DNA of 64,000 bases from Planifilum sp021793745 (GCA_937983105.1 CALKAM010000005.1:1-64000), one strand, 5' to 3'. Counted from the stretch's first letter, positions 39,903 to 48,949 are shown. Numbers and translations are program-made. The notes: generated by a model from the letters alone, not told the origin.

Positions 39903-41513
39903 CTACAGGCGGGTATGGGGTACCACCGGTGCACCGATGCGGACATCGACGAGGGAAAGCCGGTCGGAGGAGAGCGCCTGACGAAAAACGGGCTCCAGCT
40001 GATCGGCCTCTTCGACGAAGTATCCCTCACCGCCAAAGCATTCCGCCAGGGCAGCAAAATCGGGATTGACCAGCTCGGTGGAAGCCGGATCGAGGCCGGC
40101 GCTTTTCATCCGGTTTTTTTCCATGGCAAAGGACCCGTTGTTCATCACGATGACGGTGATCGGCCAACCGTACCGAACCGCCGTGATCAGATCGGCCATC
40201 GTCGTAACCAATCCGCCATCCCCTACCAGCGCCACCACCTGCCGGTCATCGTATACCCGCTTGGCCGCCATCGCCGCCGGCAGGCCGAAACCCAAGGTCC
40301 GCCAGCGGCCGGACAGGAGAATCTCCTGGCTTTTCGGCTGAAAAATCCGATTAAACCACAGGGTGTGATCTCCCGTATCCAAGGCGATGATGGCATCGTC
40401 TTCCACCGCGTTTCCCAGGGCGGCGATCACCCGCTGCGGAGCGAGGGGCGTCTGGTTTTGCCGGGCCTCCTTTTCGATTTGCTCCTTCCAACGGACCTTT
40501 GCCCGCTCCATCCGGCCTCTCCAGACAGACCGATCCCTGGATTGGATGCCGTCGATCCACGCCTCCAGCACCTCGCGTACTTCCCCCACCACGCCCGCCA
40601 CCACCGGCATGGACTGTCCAATCGGTTCCGGGGAAATATCCACCTGTACCACGGGAATCTCCTGCGGCACAAAATCCTCCGGCCACCAGGTGGCCCCCAG
40701 GATGATGCAGAGGTCGGATTCCCGGAGCAGATCGGAGGCGATTTCACTCCCCCCTTGACCCAATCCCCCCAGAAACAGGGGATGATCAGCGGGAACCACC
40801 GGTCGCGCCGGCATCGTCGTCATGATCGGAGCTGACAGCCGGTCCGCAAAGATGAGAAGCACATCCCGGGCCTCCTCCGCCCCTCGTCCCGCCAGGATGA
40901 TCGGCCGCTGTGCTTGCTCCATCGCCCGGATCGCCTTCTCCATGGCTTCGTCCGAGGGGCGCGGAGGTCTTCGCTTCGGCGGCGGAGGAAAGAGCGGGGA
41001 ATCGACCGGTTGCGTCCACACATCCTTCGGAACCGACAGGTGGGCAACCCCGCCTTCCTCCACCGCCGTCCGCATGGCCCGGTTGAGCTGCGTCGGCAGT
41101 CCCCCGGCATCGGCGGTCAACGCGGTGTAACGGGCGAAGGGCTGGACGAGCAGCTGCTGATCCACCGCCTGCTTGGCTCCGGTCCCGATCTTTTTCCTTT
41201 CCACCTGTCCGGTGATCGCCAACACCGGAGCCCGATCCATCGCGGCATCCCCCAGTCCGGCCGCCAGCAGAGCGGCTCCCGGACCCGCGGTAGCCGTACA
41301 GACCGCCGGGCGGCCGGTCAACTTCGCCTCCGCCGAAGCCATCAGGGCCGCCGTTGTCTCCAGCCGGCAGGCGATATATCGAATCGCGCGCTGCTTTTCC
41401 AAGGCATCCAGCAAGAAAAGGTTGTCATCCCCCGCCACCCCGTACACCGTCCGGCAGCCCCAGGCGATCAGCTGCTCCACGAGATATTGAGCCGCTGTCT
41501 TCGGCGGCGTCAT
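39903..41513 (-). CDS. thiamine diphosphate-dependent enzyme (acetolactate synthase/pyruvate oxidase-like)
   Basis: A 536-residue TPP enzyme in the POX/AHAS/benzoylformate decarboxylase fold. Seen: an N-terminal domain with LVEQLIAWGCRTVYGVAGD and the proton-relay Glu in ACRLETTAALMAS, a central FAD-like domain (ERKKIGTGAKQAVDQQ), and the TPP/Mg site GDGGLVTTMADLITAVRYG to MNNGSFAMEK. The substrate and product are unknown; there is no small regulatory subunit (ilvN), so acetolactate synthesis is not supported. The start at 41513 has GGGGAG about 16 nt upstream, longer than usual. Confidence 0.88.
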   Translation of the reverse strand: MTPPKTAAQYLVEQLIAWGCRTVYGVAGDDNLFLLDALEKQRAIRYIACRLETTAALMASAEAKLTGRPAVCTATAGPGAALLAAGLGDAAMDRAPVLAITGQVERKKIGTGAKQAVDQQLLVQPFARYTALTADAGGLPTQLNRAMRTAVEEGGVAHLSVPKDVWTQPVDSPLFPPPPKRRPPRPSDEAMEKAIRAMEQAQRPIILAGRGAEEARDVLLIFADRLSAPIMTTMPARPVVPADHPLFLGGLGQGGSEIASDLLRESDLCIILGATWWPEDFVPQEIPVVQVDISPEPIGQSMPVVAGVVGEVREVLEAWIDGIQSRDRSVWRGRMERAKVRWKEQIEKEARQNQTPLAPQRVIAALGNAVEDDAIIALDTGDHTLWFNRIFQPKSQEILLSGRWRTLGFGLPAAMAAKRVYDDRQVVALVGDGGLVTTMADLITAVRYGWPITVIVMNNGSFAMEKNRMKSAGLDPASTELVNPDFAALAECFGGEGYFVEEADQLEPVFRQALSSDRLSLVDVRIGAPVVPHTRL

Positions 41514-41594
41514 CCATCCGGCGATAGCGCCATCTCCCCTTTCTTTTTCCTCTAGTTTGTGCAAATAGGGGAGAGAATACCGGAATTCCACAAA

Positions 41595-41621
41595 AAAGAC
41601 CGTCAACCGTGCCGGTTGACG
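41595..41621 (-). terminator. intrinsic terminator after the ArsC/Spx-like gene
   Basis: CGTCAACCG-TGC-CGGTTGACG, with TTTTTT on the minus strand. It lies about 80 nt after the gene and just before the TPP-enzyme gene. Confidence 0.9.
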
Positions 41622-41698
41622 ATCCGTCGATGGGCCCGGGGAGGAAACAAGACGGTGTGCCGCCTCGGCTCCAGGCCTTTGTTCTGCCGCTTCACCGT

Positions 41699-42082
41699 TC
41701 AGGGCGTTGATGATGCCCCCGGCGCCCATGTCTCCTCGAACTGCTCTTCCCGGAAGCCGACGGTGACGCGCTTGCCATCGGTGACGATGGGCCTTTTGAT
41801 CAACATGCCGTCGGAAGCGAGCAGATCCAGCATCTCTTCTTCGCTCATGGTTTTCAGCTTTTCCTTCAGGTTCAGTTCCCGGTACTTTTTCCCGCTGGTG
41901 TTGAAGAATTTCCGCACGGGCAGGCCGCTCTTTTGAATGAGATCCTTCAGCTCCTCCCGGCCGGGGGGCTGATCCACGATATGGCGCTCCTCAAAGGGGA
42001 TGCCCCGCTCCTCCAAATATTTCTTAGCCTTGCGGCATGTACCGCAGCGGGGATACCAGTACATCACAAGGGGTGCTGACAT
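41699..42082 (-). CDS. ArsC/Spx-family thiol protein (YusI-like)
   Basis: A 127-residue thioredoxin-fold protein with CGTC at Cys13-Cys16 (WYPRCGTCRKAKKYLEE) and ESGLPVRKFFNTSG, IKRPIV, VGFREEQFEE of the arsenate-reductase-like group. Unlike Spx it keeps no clear RNA-polymerase contact that I can see, and YusI-like proteins have no proven substrate. In B. subtilis yusI lies next to gcvH; here they are 3 kb apart. Start ATG has GGGAGGATC upstream. Confidence 0.9.
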   Translation of the reverse strand: MSAPLVMYWYPRCGTCRKAKKYLEERGIPFEERHIVDQPPGREELKDLIQKSGLPVRKFFNTSGKKYRELNLKEKLKTMSEEEMLDLLASDGMLIKRPIVTDGKRVTVGFREEQFEETWAPGASSTP

Positions 42083-42166
42083 GGGTGATCCTCCCGTAGT
42101 GAAGATTGTGCGAAGCCCCGCTCCTTTCAGGACGGGACTTCCGTCCCCTTCAGTATACCCCTACCG

Positions 42167-42721
42167 CTAAAATACCTGTCCACCCCGTTTGTATTCCACA
42201 TCGGAAACCCCTTCCCGGACGTTGGCCACGCGGGCGATGACAAAGAAGAAGTCGGACAAACGGTTGAGATAGCGTCGCACCTCTTCGTTGGTCTCCTGCT
42301 CGCGGCAAAGGGTGACAACGCGCCGTTCCGCCCGACGCACCAATACCCGGGCGACATGAAGCGCCGCCGCGACGGGGCTTCCGCCGGGCAGCACGAAACG
42401 GCGAATCTCCGGAGTTTCAGCATTGTACCGGTCGATCCACTCCTCCAACCGCTTCACCATCTCTTCCGTTATCCGGTAGGTCCTCTTTTTGCCCGTCTGG
42501 GCCAGATCCGCACCGGCATCAAACAATTCATGCTGAATCTCCGTCAAATCCCGGATCACATCTTCATAGTTTTGAGGATCCATCCGCGAAACCGCCTCAC
42601 CGATGAAGGCGTTCACCTCATCGATGGTTCCGTAGGCCTCCACCCGAATATCGTCCTTGAAAACCCGACCCCCGATGACACCCGTTTCTCCCTGGTCACC
42701 GGTTCGCGTGTAGATGCGCAT
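42167..42721 (-). CDS. cob(I)alamin adenosyltransferase, PduO type
   Basis: A 184-residue ATP:corrinoid adenosyltransferase that finishes coenzyme B12. Seen: the ATP-binding start MRIYTRTGDQGETG, GTIDEVNAFIG near residue 34, the central FVLPGGSPVAAALHVARVLVRRAERRVV and the last NRLSDFFFVIARVAN. All conserved residues are there. It starts at 42721 with GGGAGG upstream. It follows the btuFCD genes on the same strand, so salvaged cobalamin is imported and adenosylated by one transcript under the riboswitch. Confidence 0.95.
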   Translation of the reverse strand: MRIYTRTGDQGETGVIGGRVFKDDIRVEAYGTIDEVNAFIGEAVSRMDPQNYEDVIRDLTEIQHELFDAGADLAQTGKKRTYRITEEMVKRLEEWIDRYNAETPEIRRFVLPGGSPVAAALHVARVLVRRAERRVVTLCREQETNEEVRRYLNRLSDFFFVIARVANVREGVSDVEYKRGGQVF

Positions 42722-42792
42722 CCTGTTCGCCTCCCGCCTTTTTGTCGTTTTTCCCCTGCACAATCCTTCGCCCAGCGGGGCCTCCATCCTCC

Positions 42793-43593
42793 CTAGAAGT
42801 ATGCGGCAGCCCCCTGCTCCTTGCGAGCCGCCCGGAGCAACACCTGCGGGACGCCGCTCTCGGGATGGCGGATGATGACCGGCTCAATGCCGTAAACCCT
42901 TTGGATCAGATCGGCCCGTATCACTTCCGACGGCTTTCCCTCCACAACCAGCTCCCCCTCCTTCAACAGCAGGAGGCGGTCGCAGTATTGGGCAGCCAGA
43001 TTCAAATCATGCAGGACCATGAGAACGGCCAGTCCCCGGTCTCTTCCCCAGCGGTGCACCGCATCCAGCACCTCCAACTGGTAGCGGGCGTCCAGATACG
43101 TGGTCGGTTCGTCCAGAATCAACAACCGAGGCTCCTGGACCATCGCCTTGGCAATGGCCACCCGTTGGCGCTCTCCGCCGCTCAGCCGGTGAATCGGCCG
43201 GTGACGCTCCCGGGCAAGTCCCGTCTGCTCCAGGACCTCCTCCACCACCCTCCAATCCTCCGATCCCATCCAGGGGCCCTGCATGTGTGGATGACGCCCC
43301 ATCTGCACCACCTCTTCCACCGTAAAGGGCACCGGAGGGAGTCCCTCCTGGGGAAGGACGGCCATTTCCTTCGCCCGCTTCCGGGGGGACCAGGCGGACA
43401 ACTCCCGATCGCCCAGAAAGATTCTCCCTTCATCCGGCTTTTCTTCTCCGGAAAGGAGGCGGACCAGCGTCGACTTTCCGCTCCCGTTGGGGCCGATCAG
43501 CCCGACGGTCTCGCCGGAGGTCACTTGAAGATCGATTCCCTTGAGCACCGGATGGTCGCCGTACCGCTTTTTCAAAGCCTTCGCCCTGAGCAT
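42793..43593 (-). CDS. btuD: ABC transporter ATP-binding protein, cobalamin/iron-chelate type
   Basis: A 266-residue ATPase of the FecCD/BtuCD class. Seen: Walker A GPNGSGKST at 34-42, the Q-loop VLPQEG, signature LSGGERQR and Walker B LLILDEPTTYLDA, then the H-loop LHDLN. It follows btuC by 67 nt and precedes the adenosyltransferase. The riboswitch upstream points to cobalamin rather than iron chelates. Start ATG after GGGAAGGGGAAGGG. Confidence 0.95.
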   Translation of the reverse strand: MLRAKALKKRYGDHPVLKGIDLQVTSGETVGLIGPNGSGKSTLVRLLSGEEKPDEGRIFLGDRELSAWSPRKRAKEMAVLPQEGLPPVPFTVEEVVQMGRHPHMQGPWMGSEDWRVVEEVLEQTGLARERHRPIHRLSGGERQRVAIAKAMVQEPRLLILDEPTTYLDARYQLEVLDAVHRWGRDRGLAVLMVLHDLNLAAQYCDRLLLLKEGELVVEGKPSEVIRADLIQRVYGIEPVIIRHPESGVPQVLLRAARKEQGAAAYF

Positions 43594-43660
43594 ATCCCTT
43601 CCCCTTCCCTAAACCCTTGCATGAAGCAGCGCCTTTCGACGGGCGGCTCCTCCTCACCCC

Positions 43661-44689
43661 CTAGGAGCGGCTCTTCCTCCGGAGCAACCAGCCGAAGAAA
43701 GGCGCTCCCACAAAGGCGGTGATCACACCGACGGGCAGCTCCCGGGGAGCGAGCAAAACCCGGGATAACAGGTCGCAGCCAACCAGGAACATCGCTCCCG
43801 CCAAGGCGGAAACCGGCACCAAAAACCGGTGGTCCGGACCGAATAACATGCGCATCACATGAGGGATCACCAACCCGACAAAGCCGATGGTACCCGAAAC
43901 GGAAACCGCCGCCCCGGTAACCAGGGAAGCCATCACCAGCAGCAGGATTCGCATTCGACCGACCGGCACCCCCAGATGTCCCGCATGCCGCTCACCCAGA
44001 AAAAACAGGTTCAGTTCCCGGGAAAACCACCAGATGACCCAAAAACCCATCACCAGAAAAGGAACGAGTACCCCGACGTGATCCCATCCCCGCAGGGAAA
44101 AGCCGCCGCCCATCAGCCAAAATTGGATGCGCTGCAGTTGCTCATTGGAAAGCGAAATGGCAAAGGTGAGCAGCGCTCCGAAAAAGGCCTGGACGACCAC
44201 CCCCGAGAGGATGATCGTTCCCATATCCGTCCGGGAACCGACCCGGGCAAGCCCCAGAACCAGCAGCAGGGCAAAACAGGCGAAAACAAAGGCGGATACG
44301 GGAGGGGTCCAGGACCCGAAAAGGGACGACCCCGTCAGGATGGCCAGCACCGCTCCCAGAGACGCTCCGGAGGAGACCCCCAGGATGTACGGATCCGCCA
44401 GGGGGTTGCGCAGAATCGCCTGATACACCGCCCCGGCCACGGCCAAGGATGCGCCCACCAGAGCCGCCAACAGTGTCCGGGGAAACCGGATCTCCCAAAT
44501 GATCGCCTCCGCGGCGGCATCCCCGCCGTTCCACGATCCGATTCCCATCCGATGCAGAATGATCTCCCAGACCGTCCGAGCCCCGATCTCCGTCCCTCCC
44601 ACCGTTACCGAAACCACGACCAGAAGAAAGAGGGACAGTCCCAGCAATCCCGTCCACAGGAGAAGTCGAAACCAACCATTCCCTCGCAT
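43661..44689 (-). CDS. btuC: FecCD-family permease for cobalamin
   Basis: A 342-residue permease with ten helices. Seen: the FecCD patterns RFPRTLLAALVGASLAVAGAVYQAILRNPLADPYILGVSSGASLGA and GFVGLVIPHVMRMLFGPDHR, which face the ATPase. It forms the membrane channel of the importer with the lipoprotein encoded upstream and the ATPase downstream. The start has GAGGGGCGGCC directly upstream, 9 nt after the btuF stop. Confidence 0.96.
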   Translation of the reverse strand: MRGNGWFRLLLWTGLLGLSLFLLVVVSVTVGGTEIGARTVWEIILHRMGIGSWNGGDAAAEAIIWEIRFPRTLLAALVGASLAVAGAVYQAILRNPLADPYILGVSSGASLGAVLAILTGSSLFGSWTPPVSAFVFACFALLLVLGLARVGSRTDMGTIILSGVVVQAFFGALLTFAISLSNEQLQRIQFWLMGGGFSLRGWDHVGVLVPFLVMGFWVIWWFSRELNLFFLGERHAGHLGVPVGRMRILLLVMASLVTGAAVSVSGTIGFVGLVIPHVMRMLFGPDHRFLVPVSALAGAMFLVGCDLLSRVLLAPRELPVGVITAFVGAPFFGWLLRRKSRS

Positions 44690-44698
44690 GGCCGCCCC

Positions 44699-45640
44699 TC
44701 ATCGCTGGAACCGATCCGGGTACAACATCTCGGCAATTTCTTCCAGGCCCTGGGTGATCCGCGGACCGGGCCGGGTGGTCACATCCGGATCGATGGAGTG
44801 GACCCGTTTCTCCTTCACCGCTGCGATCCGGTTCCAGCCGGGACGGGAAGCGATGGTTTGATCCTCGATGTCATAGGCGGCCAGGATCACATCCGGATTC
44901 CATCGAATCACCTTTTCCGCAGACACCTGGTTCCAACCCTTCATTTCCTCCGCCACATTCCGGCCGCCGGCCAGGGTGATCAGCTCATGAACCAGGGTAT
45001 CCCTTCCGGCGGTGTAGGGAGTGGGGTCGATTTCAACCCATACCCGGACCCGCTTCTCCTCGGGAATGGAGGCCACCCGTTGGACGACCCGCTTCTTCTC
45101 CGCCTCCATCTCCTTGATCCGCTGATCCGCCTGCTTCACAGCCCCGGTCGCCATCCCGACCCGGCGGATCGACGCATAGACTTCCTCGAGGCTTTCGGCA
45201 TCCACGGCCAACACGGTCAATCCCAACGAACGCAATTTTTCAACCGTATCTCCGTTGAGCGGAGAAGCCAGGACCAGATCCGGCTTCAGCCCCAGCACCT
45301 TCTCCACGTCGATGTTGATATCGCCCACCTTCTCAATTTTCTCCACTTCCGGAGGGTATTTGTCGTTGGTGGTCACACCGACCATCCGGTCCCCGAGATC
45401 AAGGGCAAAAGCGATCTCCGTCGTGCTGGGAATCAGAGACACGATCCGCCGCGGCTCCTCTTCGACGGTCACCTCCGTGCCGGTGTCATCCTTGATCGTC
45501 ACCGGAAAGGAGCCGCTCGCCTCCTGCTCCGCCCGGGACCCTTCCTCCGTCCCCGCCTCCGGACTGCCGCAGCCGACCAGGCTGACGGCGAAAACGAGCA
45601 CCATCCACCAAGCAAATCCTCTGAATAATCGCCGATTCAC
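44699..45640 (-). CDS. btuF: cobalamin-binding lipoprotein of ABC transporter
   Basis: A 313-residue solute-binding lipoprotein: signal peptide with lipobox SLVGC at residues 20-24, then an acidic linker and a class III fold with RIVSLIPSTTEIAFALDLGDRMVGVT near the start and KPDLVLASP, VNIDVEKVLGLKPDL type strand ends. It captures the corrinoid outside the membrane. The start is a GTG after GGAGAGCTGAGGG. It is the first gene behind the cobalamin riboswitch. Confidence 0.94.
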   Translation of the reverse strand: MNRRLFRGFAWWMVLVFAVSLVGCGSPEAGTEEGSRAEQEASGSFPVTIKDDTGTEVTVEEEPRRIVSLIPSTTEIAFALDLGDRMVGVTTNDKYPPEVEKIEKVGDINIDVEKVLGLKPDLVLASPLNGDTVEKLRSLGLTVLAVDAESLEEVYASIRRVGMATGAVKQADQRIKEMEAEKKRVVQRVASIPEEKRVRVWVEIDPTPYTAGRDTLVHELITLAGGRNVAEEMKGWNQVSAEKVIRWNPDVILAAYDIEDQTIASRPGWNRIAAVKEKRVHSIDPDVTTRPGPRITQGLEEIAEMLYPDRFQR

Positions 45641-45669
45641 CCCTCAGCTCTCCTCTCCCGAAAAAATTC

Positions 45670-45703
45670 AAAAAAAAACCCACACCTCCATCGAGGTACG
45701 GGG
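45670..45703 (-). terminator. riboswitch-controlled terminator
   Basis: On the minus strand CCC..ACCTC-GATG-GAGGT..GGG followed by nine T's, some 90 nt after the aptamer and 30 nt before btuF. Typical expression platform: bound cobalamin would favour this stop. Confidence 0.88.
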
Positions 45704-45790
45704 GCATATTCACGTAAAGCCGCGGGGGAACCGATACACCGCAGCCTGCGTGCTCCCCTTTTACCTCGAAAGGAGAACCGCAAGTGATCA

Positions 45791-45966
45791 GTGAAAACGG
45801 CAGGTCTCCTGGCTCGTGGATCTTCGCTCCGCCGCGCCTTCCCATCCTCGCCGGACAGTGGCATCCTGCGGCTTCGCTCCCCACTCACAGTGGCGGGACC
45901 GCGCCGGATTTACACCGGACTTCCCTTTTCACTTTTGTGCCAACCGGCACAAAAGACCGTTTTCAC
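45791..45966 (-). promoter_or_regulatory. cobalamin riboswitch aptamer
   Basis: The minus strand shows every landmark of the B12 element: P1 arms GTGAAAACGG (45966-45957) and CCGTTTTCAC (45800-45791), the core GGGAA followed by CCGGTGTAAATCCGG and CGGTCCCGCCACTGTG, and the B12 box GCCAGGAGACCTGCC. It should bind adenosylcobalamin and stop transcription of btuFCD and the adenosyltransferase when the vitamin is plentiful. Confidence 0.96.
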
Positions 45967-45985
45967 CCTATTCACTTGTGGCTTC

Positions 45986-46015
45986 ATTATACCGACAAGG
46001 TTGACCGGCTGGCAA
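45986..46015 (-). promoter_or_regulatory. promoter of the cobalamin operon
   Basis: Minus strand TTGCCA (46015-46010), 18 nt, TATAAT (45991-45986). The start of transcription would lie about 12 nt before the aptamer. Confidence 0.8.
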
Positions 46016-46075
46016 GAGGATTTGCCCGCGCCGATCCAGAAAGGAATGGATGAAACCCTGGGGAAAGGAGGCCGA

Positions 46076-46939
46076 ATGCGCAGATTCACTGCGTCAGCGA
46101 AGATGAAGAAACAATCGTTTGTTCTCGATGTGGGAAAAGAGGACCGAATCATCCGCGGCGACCTGTACATGCCGGATGTGCGCCCGCCGCTTCCGACCCT
46201 CGTCATCCTCCACGGCTTCAAGGGGTTCAAAGATTGGGGCTTCTTCCCCTATGCCGCGGAGTTCCTGGCCAACCGGGGATTCGCCGTCATCACCTTCAAC
46301 TTTTCCATGAACGGCGTGGGGCAAAATCTCCTCGACTTTACGGAGCTGGACAAGTTTGCACGGAACACCTACAGCCGGGAACAAGAGGATGTGGCCAAAA
46401 TCATCGGGGAAATCAAAGCGGGGCTCCTGCCCCCGGGAGGAGTGCTGGATCCGAACCGGCTGGGGTTGATCGGCCACAGCCGCGGAGGAGCCAACAGCCT
46501 CCTGTACGCCCTGGAGGATCCGGACATCAAGGGGGTGGTTACCTGGAACGGCACCGCCGATGTGGATATCTTTTCCGAGGAGTTGAAGCGGGAAATCCGC
46601 GAAAAGGGGACGGGGTACGTGTTGAACGCGCGGACCGGTCAAAAAATGCCCATTCAGCGGGAAGTGTTGGAAGATATCGACGCCCACCGAAAGCGGTGGA
46701 ATCTCTTGAAACGGTTGCCGAACTGGAAGCGCCCTCTGCTGATTCTGCAGGGAGATCAGGATGCTCCCCGATTGGTGGAAGGAGCCCGTCAACTCCGGCA
46801 AGCCGCTCCGATGTCCACCCTGAAAGTTCTGCCCGATGCAAACCACACCTTCGGAGCCGTCCACCCCTTCCGGGGATCGACGCCCCACCTGGATCAGGCC
46901 CTGGAGGAGACCGCCGCTTTTTTCACCCGAATCCTTTAG
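46076..46939 (+). CDS. alpha/beta hydrolase
   Basis: A 287-residue cytoplasmic esterase or peptidase-like enzyme. Seen: the oxyanion-loop ILHGFKGFKDWGF near 40-52, nucleophile Ser in IGHSRGGANSLL, the acid in LQGDQDAPRLVEGA and the catalytic His in LPDANHTFGAVHPF. The start at 46076 has AAAGGAGG 4 nt upstream. It is divergent from the cobalamin operon and ends at its own terminator. The substrate is unknown. Confidence 0.9.
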   Translation: MRRFTASAKMKKQSFVLDVGKEDRIIRGDLYMPDVRPPLPTLVILHGFKGFKDWGFFPYAAEFLANRGFAVITFNFSMNGVGQNLLDFTELDKFARNTYSREQEDVAKIIGEIKAGLLPPGGVLDPNRLGLIGHSRGGANSLLYALEDPDIKGVVTWNGTADVDIFSEELKREIREKGTGYVLNARTGQKMPIQREVLEDIDAHRKRWNLLKRLPNWKRPLLILQGDQDAPRLVEGARQLRQAAPMSTLKVLPDANHTFGAVHPFRGSTPHLDQALEETAAFFTRIL

Positions 46940-46957
46940 CACCGGCAGATTCCCAAC

Positions 46958-46993
46958 AGCGAAAAGACCGGCATCAACGCCGGCCTTTTCGCT
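46958..46993 (+). terminator. intrinsic terminator of the alpha/beta hydrolase gene
   Basis: AGCGAAAAG-CCGGC pairs with GCCGG-CTTTTCGCT. The 270 bp after it (46994-47261) are AT-rich without a gene. Confidence 0.75.
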
Positions 46994-47261
46994 CAAGGGG
47001 GTCAACAAGATTTATCGAATATTGAGGGTGCTTGCAAGGGAAGATCAAACGAATTTAATTATATTTATAAAATATTATATAGGATTTTGTCAAACAGGTT
47101 TCAGCGGTCAGACAGCTTGTTCCTTCTTTTTATGTCTTTCTATCAAGGGAAACGAATGATGATCATAAAATGTTTCATTGTTCGTTATATTTTTCCGAAC
47201 CGTTCATCGGTCTGTCGAAGGAAAATCCATGGCATGATCTTCCTGCGGCCGCCGGGAGACA

Positions 47262-47291
47262 AAGAAAACGGCCGGCTCCGGTGGAGCCGGC
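47262..47291 (-). terminator. intrinsic terminator of the YjcZ-like gene
   Basis: GCCGGCTCC-GGT-GGAGCCGGC, with TTTTCTTT following on the minus strand, 65 nt after the small gene. Confidence 0.8.
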
Positions 47292-47356
47292 TCCCGCTAT
47301 CGAAAATGGGGCTTGAGCAGGTAAGGGCCCAGGAGAAGGTGAGATCTGCCCTCTAC

Positions 47357-47470
47357 TTACCAGCCGAATCCAACGCCTGCGAAGACAAAGATGGTGGCGA
47401 TAACCAACAGGAAGATCAGGAGACGACGAAAGCCGATACCGTATCCGTATCCTCCTCCGTATCCGCTCAT
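47357..47470 (-). CDS. YjcZ-family sporulation protein, 37 aa
   Basis: A very short membrane protein read on the minus strand from ATG at 47470 to TAA at 47359-47357. It begins MSGYGGGYGYGIGF, then one helix RRLLIFLLVIATIFVFAGVGFGW, which is the layout of the YjcZ/small spore membrane protein family. AAAGGAGGG lies 9 nt upstream, a strong site. The family is made during sporulation; its exact role is unclear. Confidence 0.9.
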   Translation of the reverse strand: MSGYGGGYGYGIGFRRLLIFLLVIATIFVFAGVGFGW

Positions 47471-47591
47471 AATAACCCTCCTTTGCTGTAACTTCACTCG
47501 CATCATATGCTCCTCTGGAAAAGGAGGAAAGGCTCCCGCCCCTCCCTCGAAAAAATCCAGAAATGCCTACCCGGAAGGGCTGCCGGGAGGT

Positions 47592-47975
47592 TCACTTTTT
47601 CACCGCCGCTTGCGCCTCCATCCACTCCTTCAGCACGACCGCATGGTTGTGCGTACGATCACGGCTGGCGTAGAGAAGGGTGATCGGCCGGCCGGCGGCG
47701 CGATCCCGAATGCGGCACCACAGTTCTTCCTTTTCCGGGTCTTCCAATTCCTGAAGGTACCGTCTTCGGAAGCGGTCATAATCCCGGGTCCGGTGAAATT
47801 CTTTTCGCAGGGCACTCGAAGGGGCCAGTTCCCGGGCCCAGCAATCGATGGCGGCCTTCTCCTTTTTCATCCCCCGCGGCCATAGTCGATCCACCAGGAT
47901 GCGAAAGCCGTCCGCCCCTTCGGGGGGATCGTAGATCCGTTTCAAGCGGATGGCGGGCAAATCAACCGCTTTCAT
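47592..47975 (-). CDS. DUF488 family protein
   Basis: A 127-residue protein with the DUF488 pattern: IRLKRIYDPPEGADGFRILVDRLWPRGM near the start, then ELAPSSALRKEFH and LLYASRDRTHNHAVVLKEWM at the end. It is found across bacteria next to varied metabolic genes; no activity is proven. The start at 47975 is an ATG with GAAGGAGC 9 nt upstream; a GTG at 47981 is too close to it. Confidence 0.93.
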   Translation of the reverse strand: MKAVDLPAIRLKRIYDPPEGADGFRILVDRLWPRGMKKEKAAIDCWARELAPSSALRKEFHRTRDYDRFRRRYLQELEDPEKEELWCRIRDRAAGRPITLLYASRDRTHNHAVVLKEWMEAQAAVKK

Positions 47976-48151
47976 CGGCACACGCTCCTTCGCTACATCT
48001 CAAAATCTGGGACCCTCGCGCATGGGATTGCGACAAACTCCTTCTTCCCTTTTTCACGGATGAATTATACGTTATCATGGAAATTGAATGGAACCAATGG
48101 GCGGAGGATGATCCGCTTTCCCGGCCAAGAATCGACAAAAGGGGTATTGCC

Positions 48152-48949
48152 ATGATCCTGACTGGTCATATCCGGCCCCTGGGCCGCGAATACAAAAACC
48201 CCGTCGCCTACCGGCTGCGCTTGGATGATCAAGAAGTGTCGCTCAATGATTTCCTGGGAAATACCATTGAGATCAGCTATCTCGGCATCATTTCCTGCAT
48301 TTATTGCGGCCGAAAAATCAAAAAGTCCTATAACGGCGGCTCCTGTTTCCCCTGTTTCCGGGATCGGGCCGAAAACGACCTCTGCATCGTCAAACCGCAC
48401 CTGTGTCATTTTCATCAGGGCACGTGTCGGGATGAGAGCTTTGGCCAATCCCATTGCATGCAACCCCATATCGTCTATCTCGCCCTCAGCGACGACATCA
48501 AAGTCGGCATCTCCAGGAAATCAAACTCCCTCAACCGGTGGATCGATCAAGGAGCCGTCGCCGCCGTTCCCATCGCCGAGGTTCCCGACCGAAAAACCGC
48601 CGGCGAATTGGAGTTTCATCTGTCTCAATTTATCAAGGATAAGACCAATTGGCGGAGGATGCTGAAAAACCAAATCGCCGACAAGGATATTGAGGCGGTG
48701 CGCGCCGAAGTTTGGGAAAAAATCCCCAAGGACTACGAACCGTATGTGGTGTCATCCCACGAAGTGTTGCAATTCCAATATCCGCAGCTTCATATCCCCG
48801 AAAAAATCAAATCCCTCGATCTAAACAAGCAGCCCCATATCAAAGACAACTTGATCGGTATAAAGGGACAGTACATGATCTTTGAAAAGGGTGTCATCAA
48901 TATGAGAAAATTCAGCGGGTACAAGGTGCGGGTGGTTTTGGGCGCCTGA
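48152..48949 (+). CDS. DUF2797 family protein with zinc finger
   Basis: A 265-residue protein: a beta-rich start (HIRPLGREYKNPVAYRLRL), a treble-clef-like zinc region CIYCGRKIKKSYNGGSCFPCF and HLCHFHQGTCRDE with further Cys/His, then PHIVYLALSDDIKVGISRKS and LNRWIDQGA, which look like a GIY-YIG-related core. The family role is unknown; a nucleic-acid link is a guess from the fold. Start at 48152 is chosen by AAAGGGG upstream; an ATG at 48077 without a site would add 25 residues. Confidence 0.9.
   Translation: MILTGHIRPLGREYKNPVAYRLRLDDQEVSLNDFLGNTIEISYLGIISCIYCGRKIKKSYNGGSCFPCFRDRAENDLCIVKPHLCHFHQGTCRDESFGQSHCMQPHIVYLALSDDIKVGISRKSNSLNRWIDQGAVAAVPIAEVPDRKTAGELEFHLSQFIKDKTNWRRMLKNQIADKDIEAVRAEVWEKIPKDYEPYVVSSHEVLQFQYPQLHIPEKIKSLDLNKQPHIKDNLIGIKGQYMIFEKGVINMRKFSGYKVRVVLGA

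Noticed and set aside
43859..45628. A 589-codon plus-strand frame across btuC and btuF
   Set aside because: It opposes two well-supported genes, has no start signal and gives Pro/His/Arg-rich nonsense.
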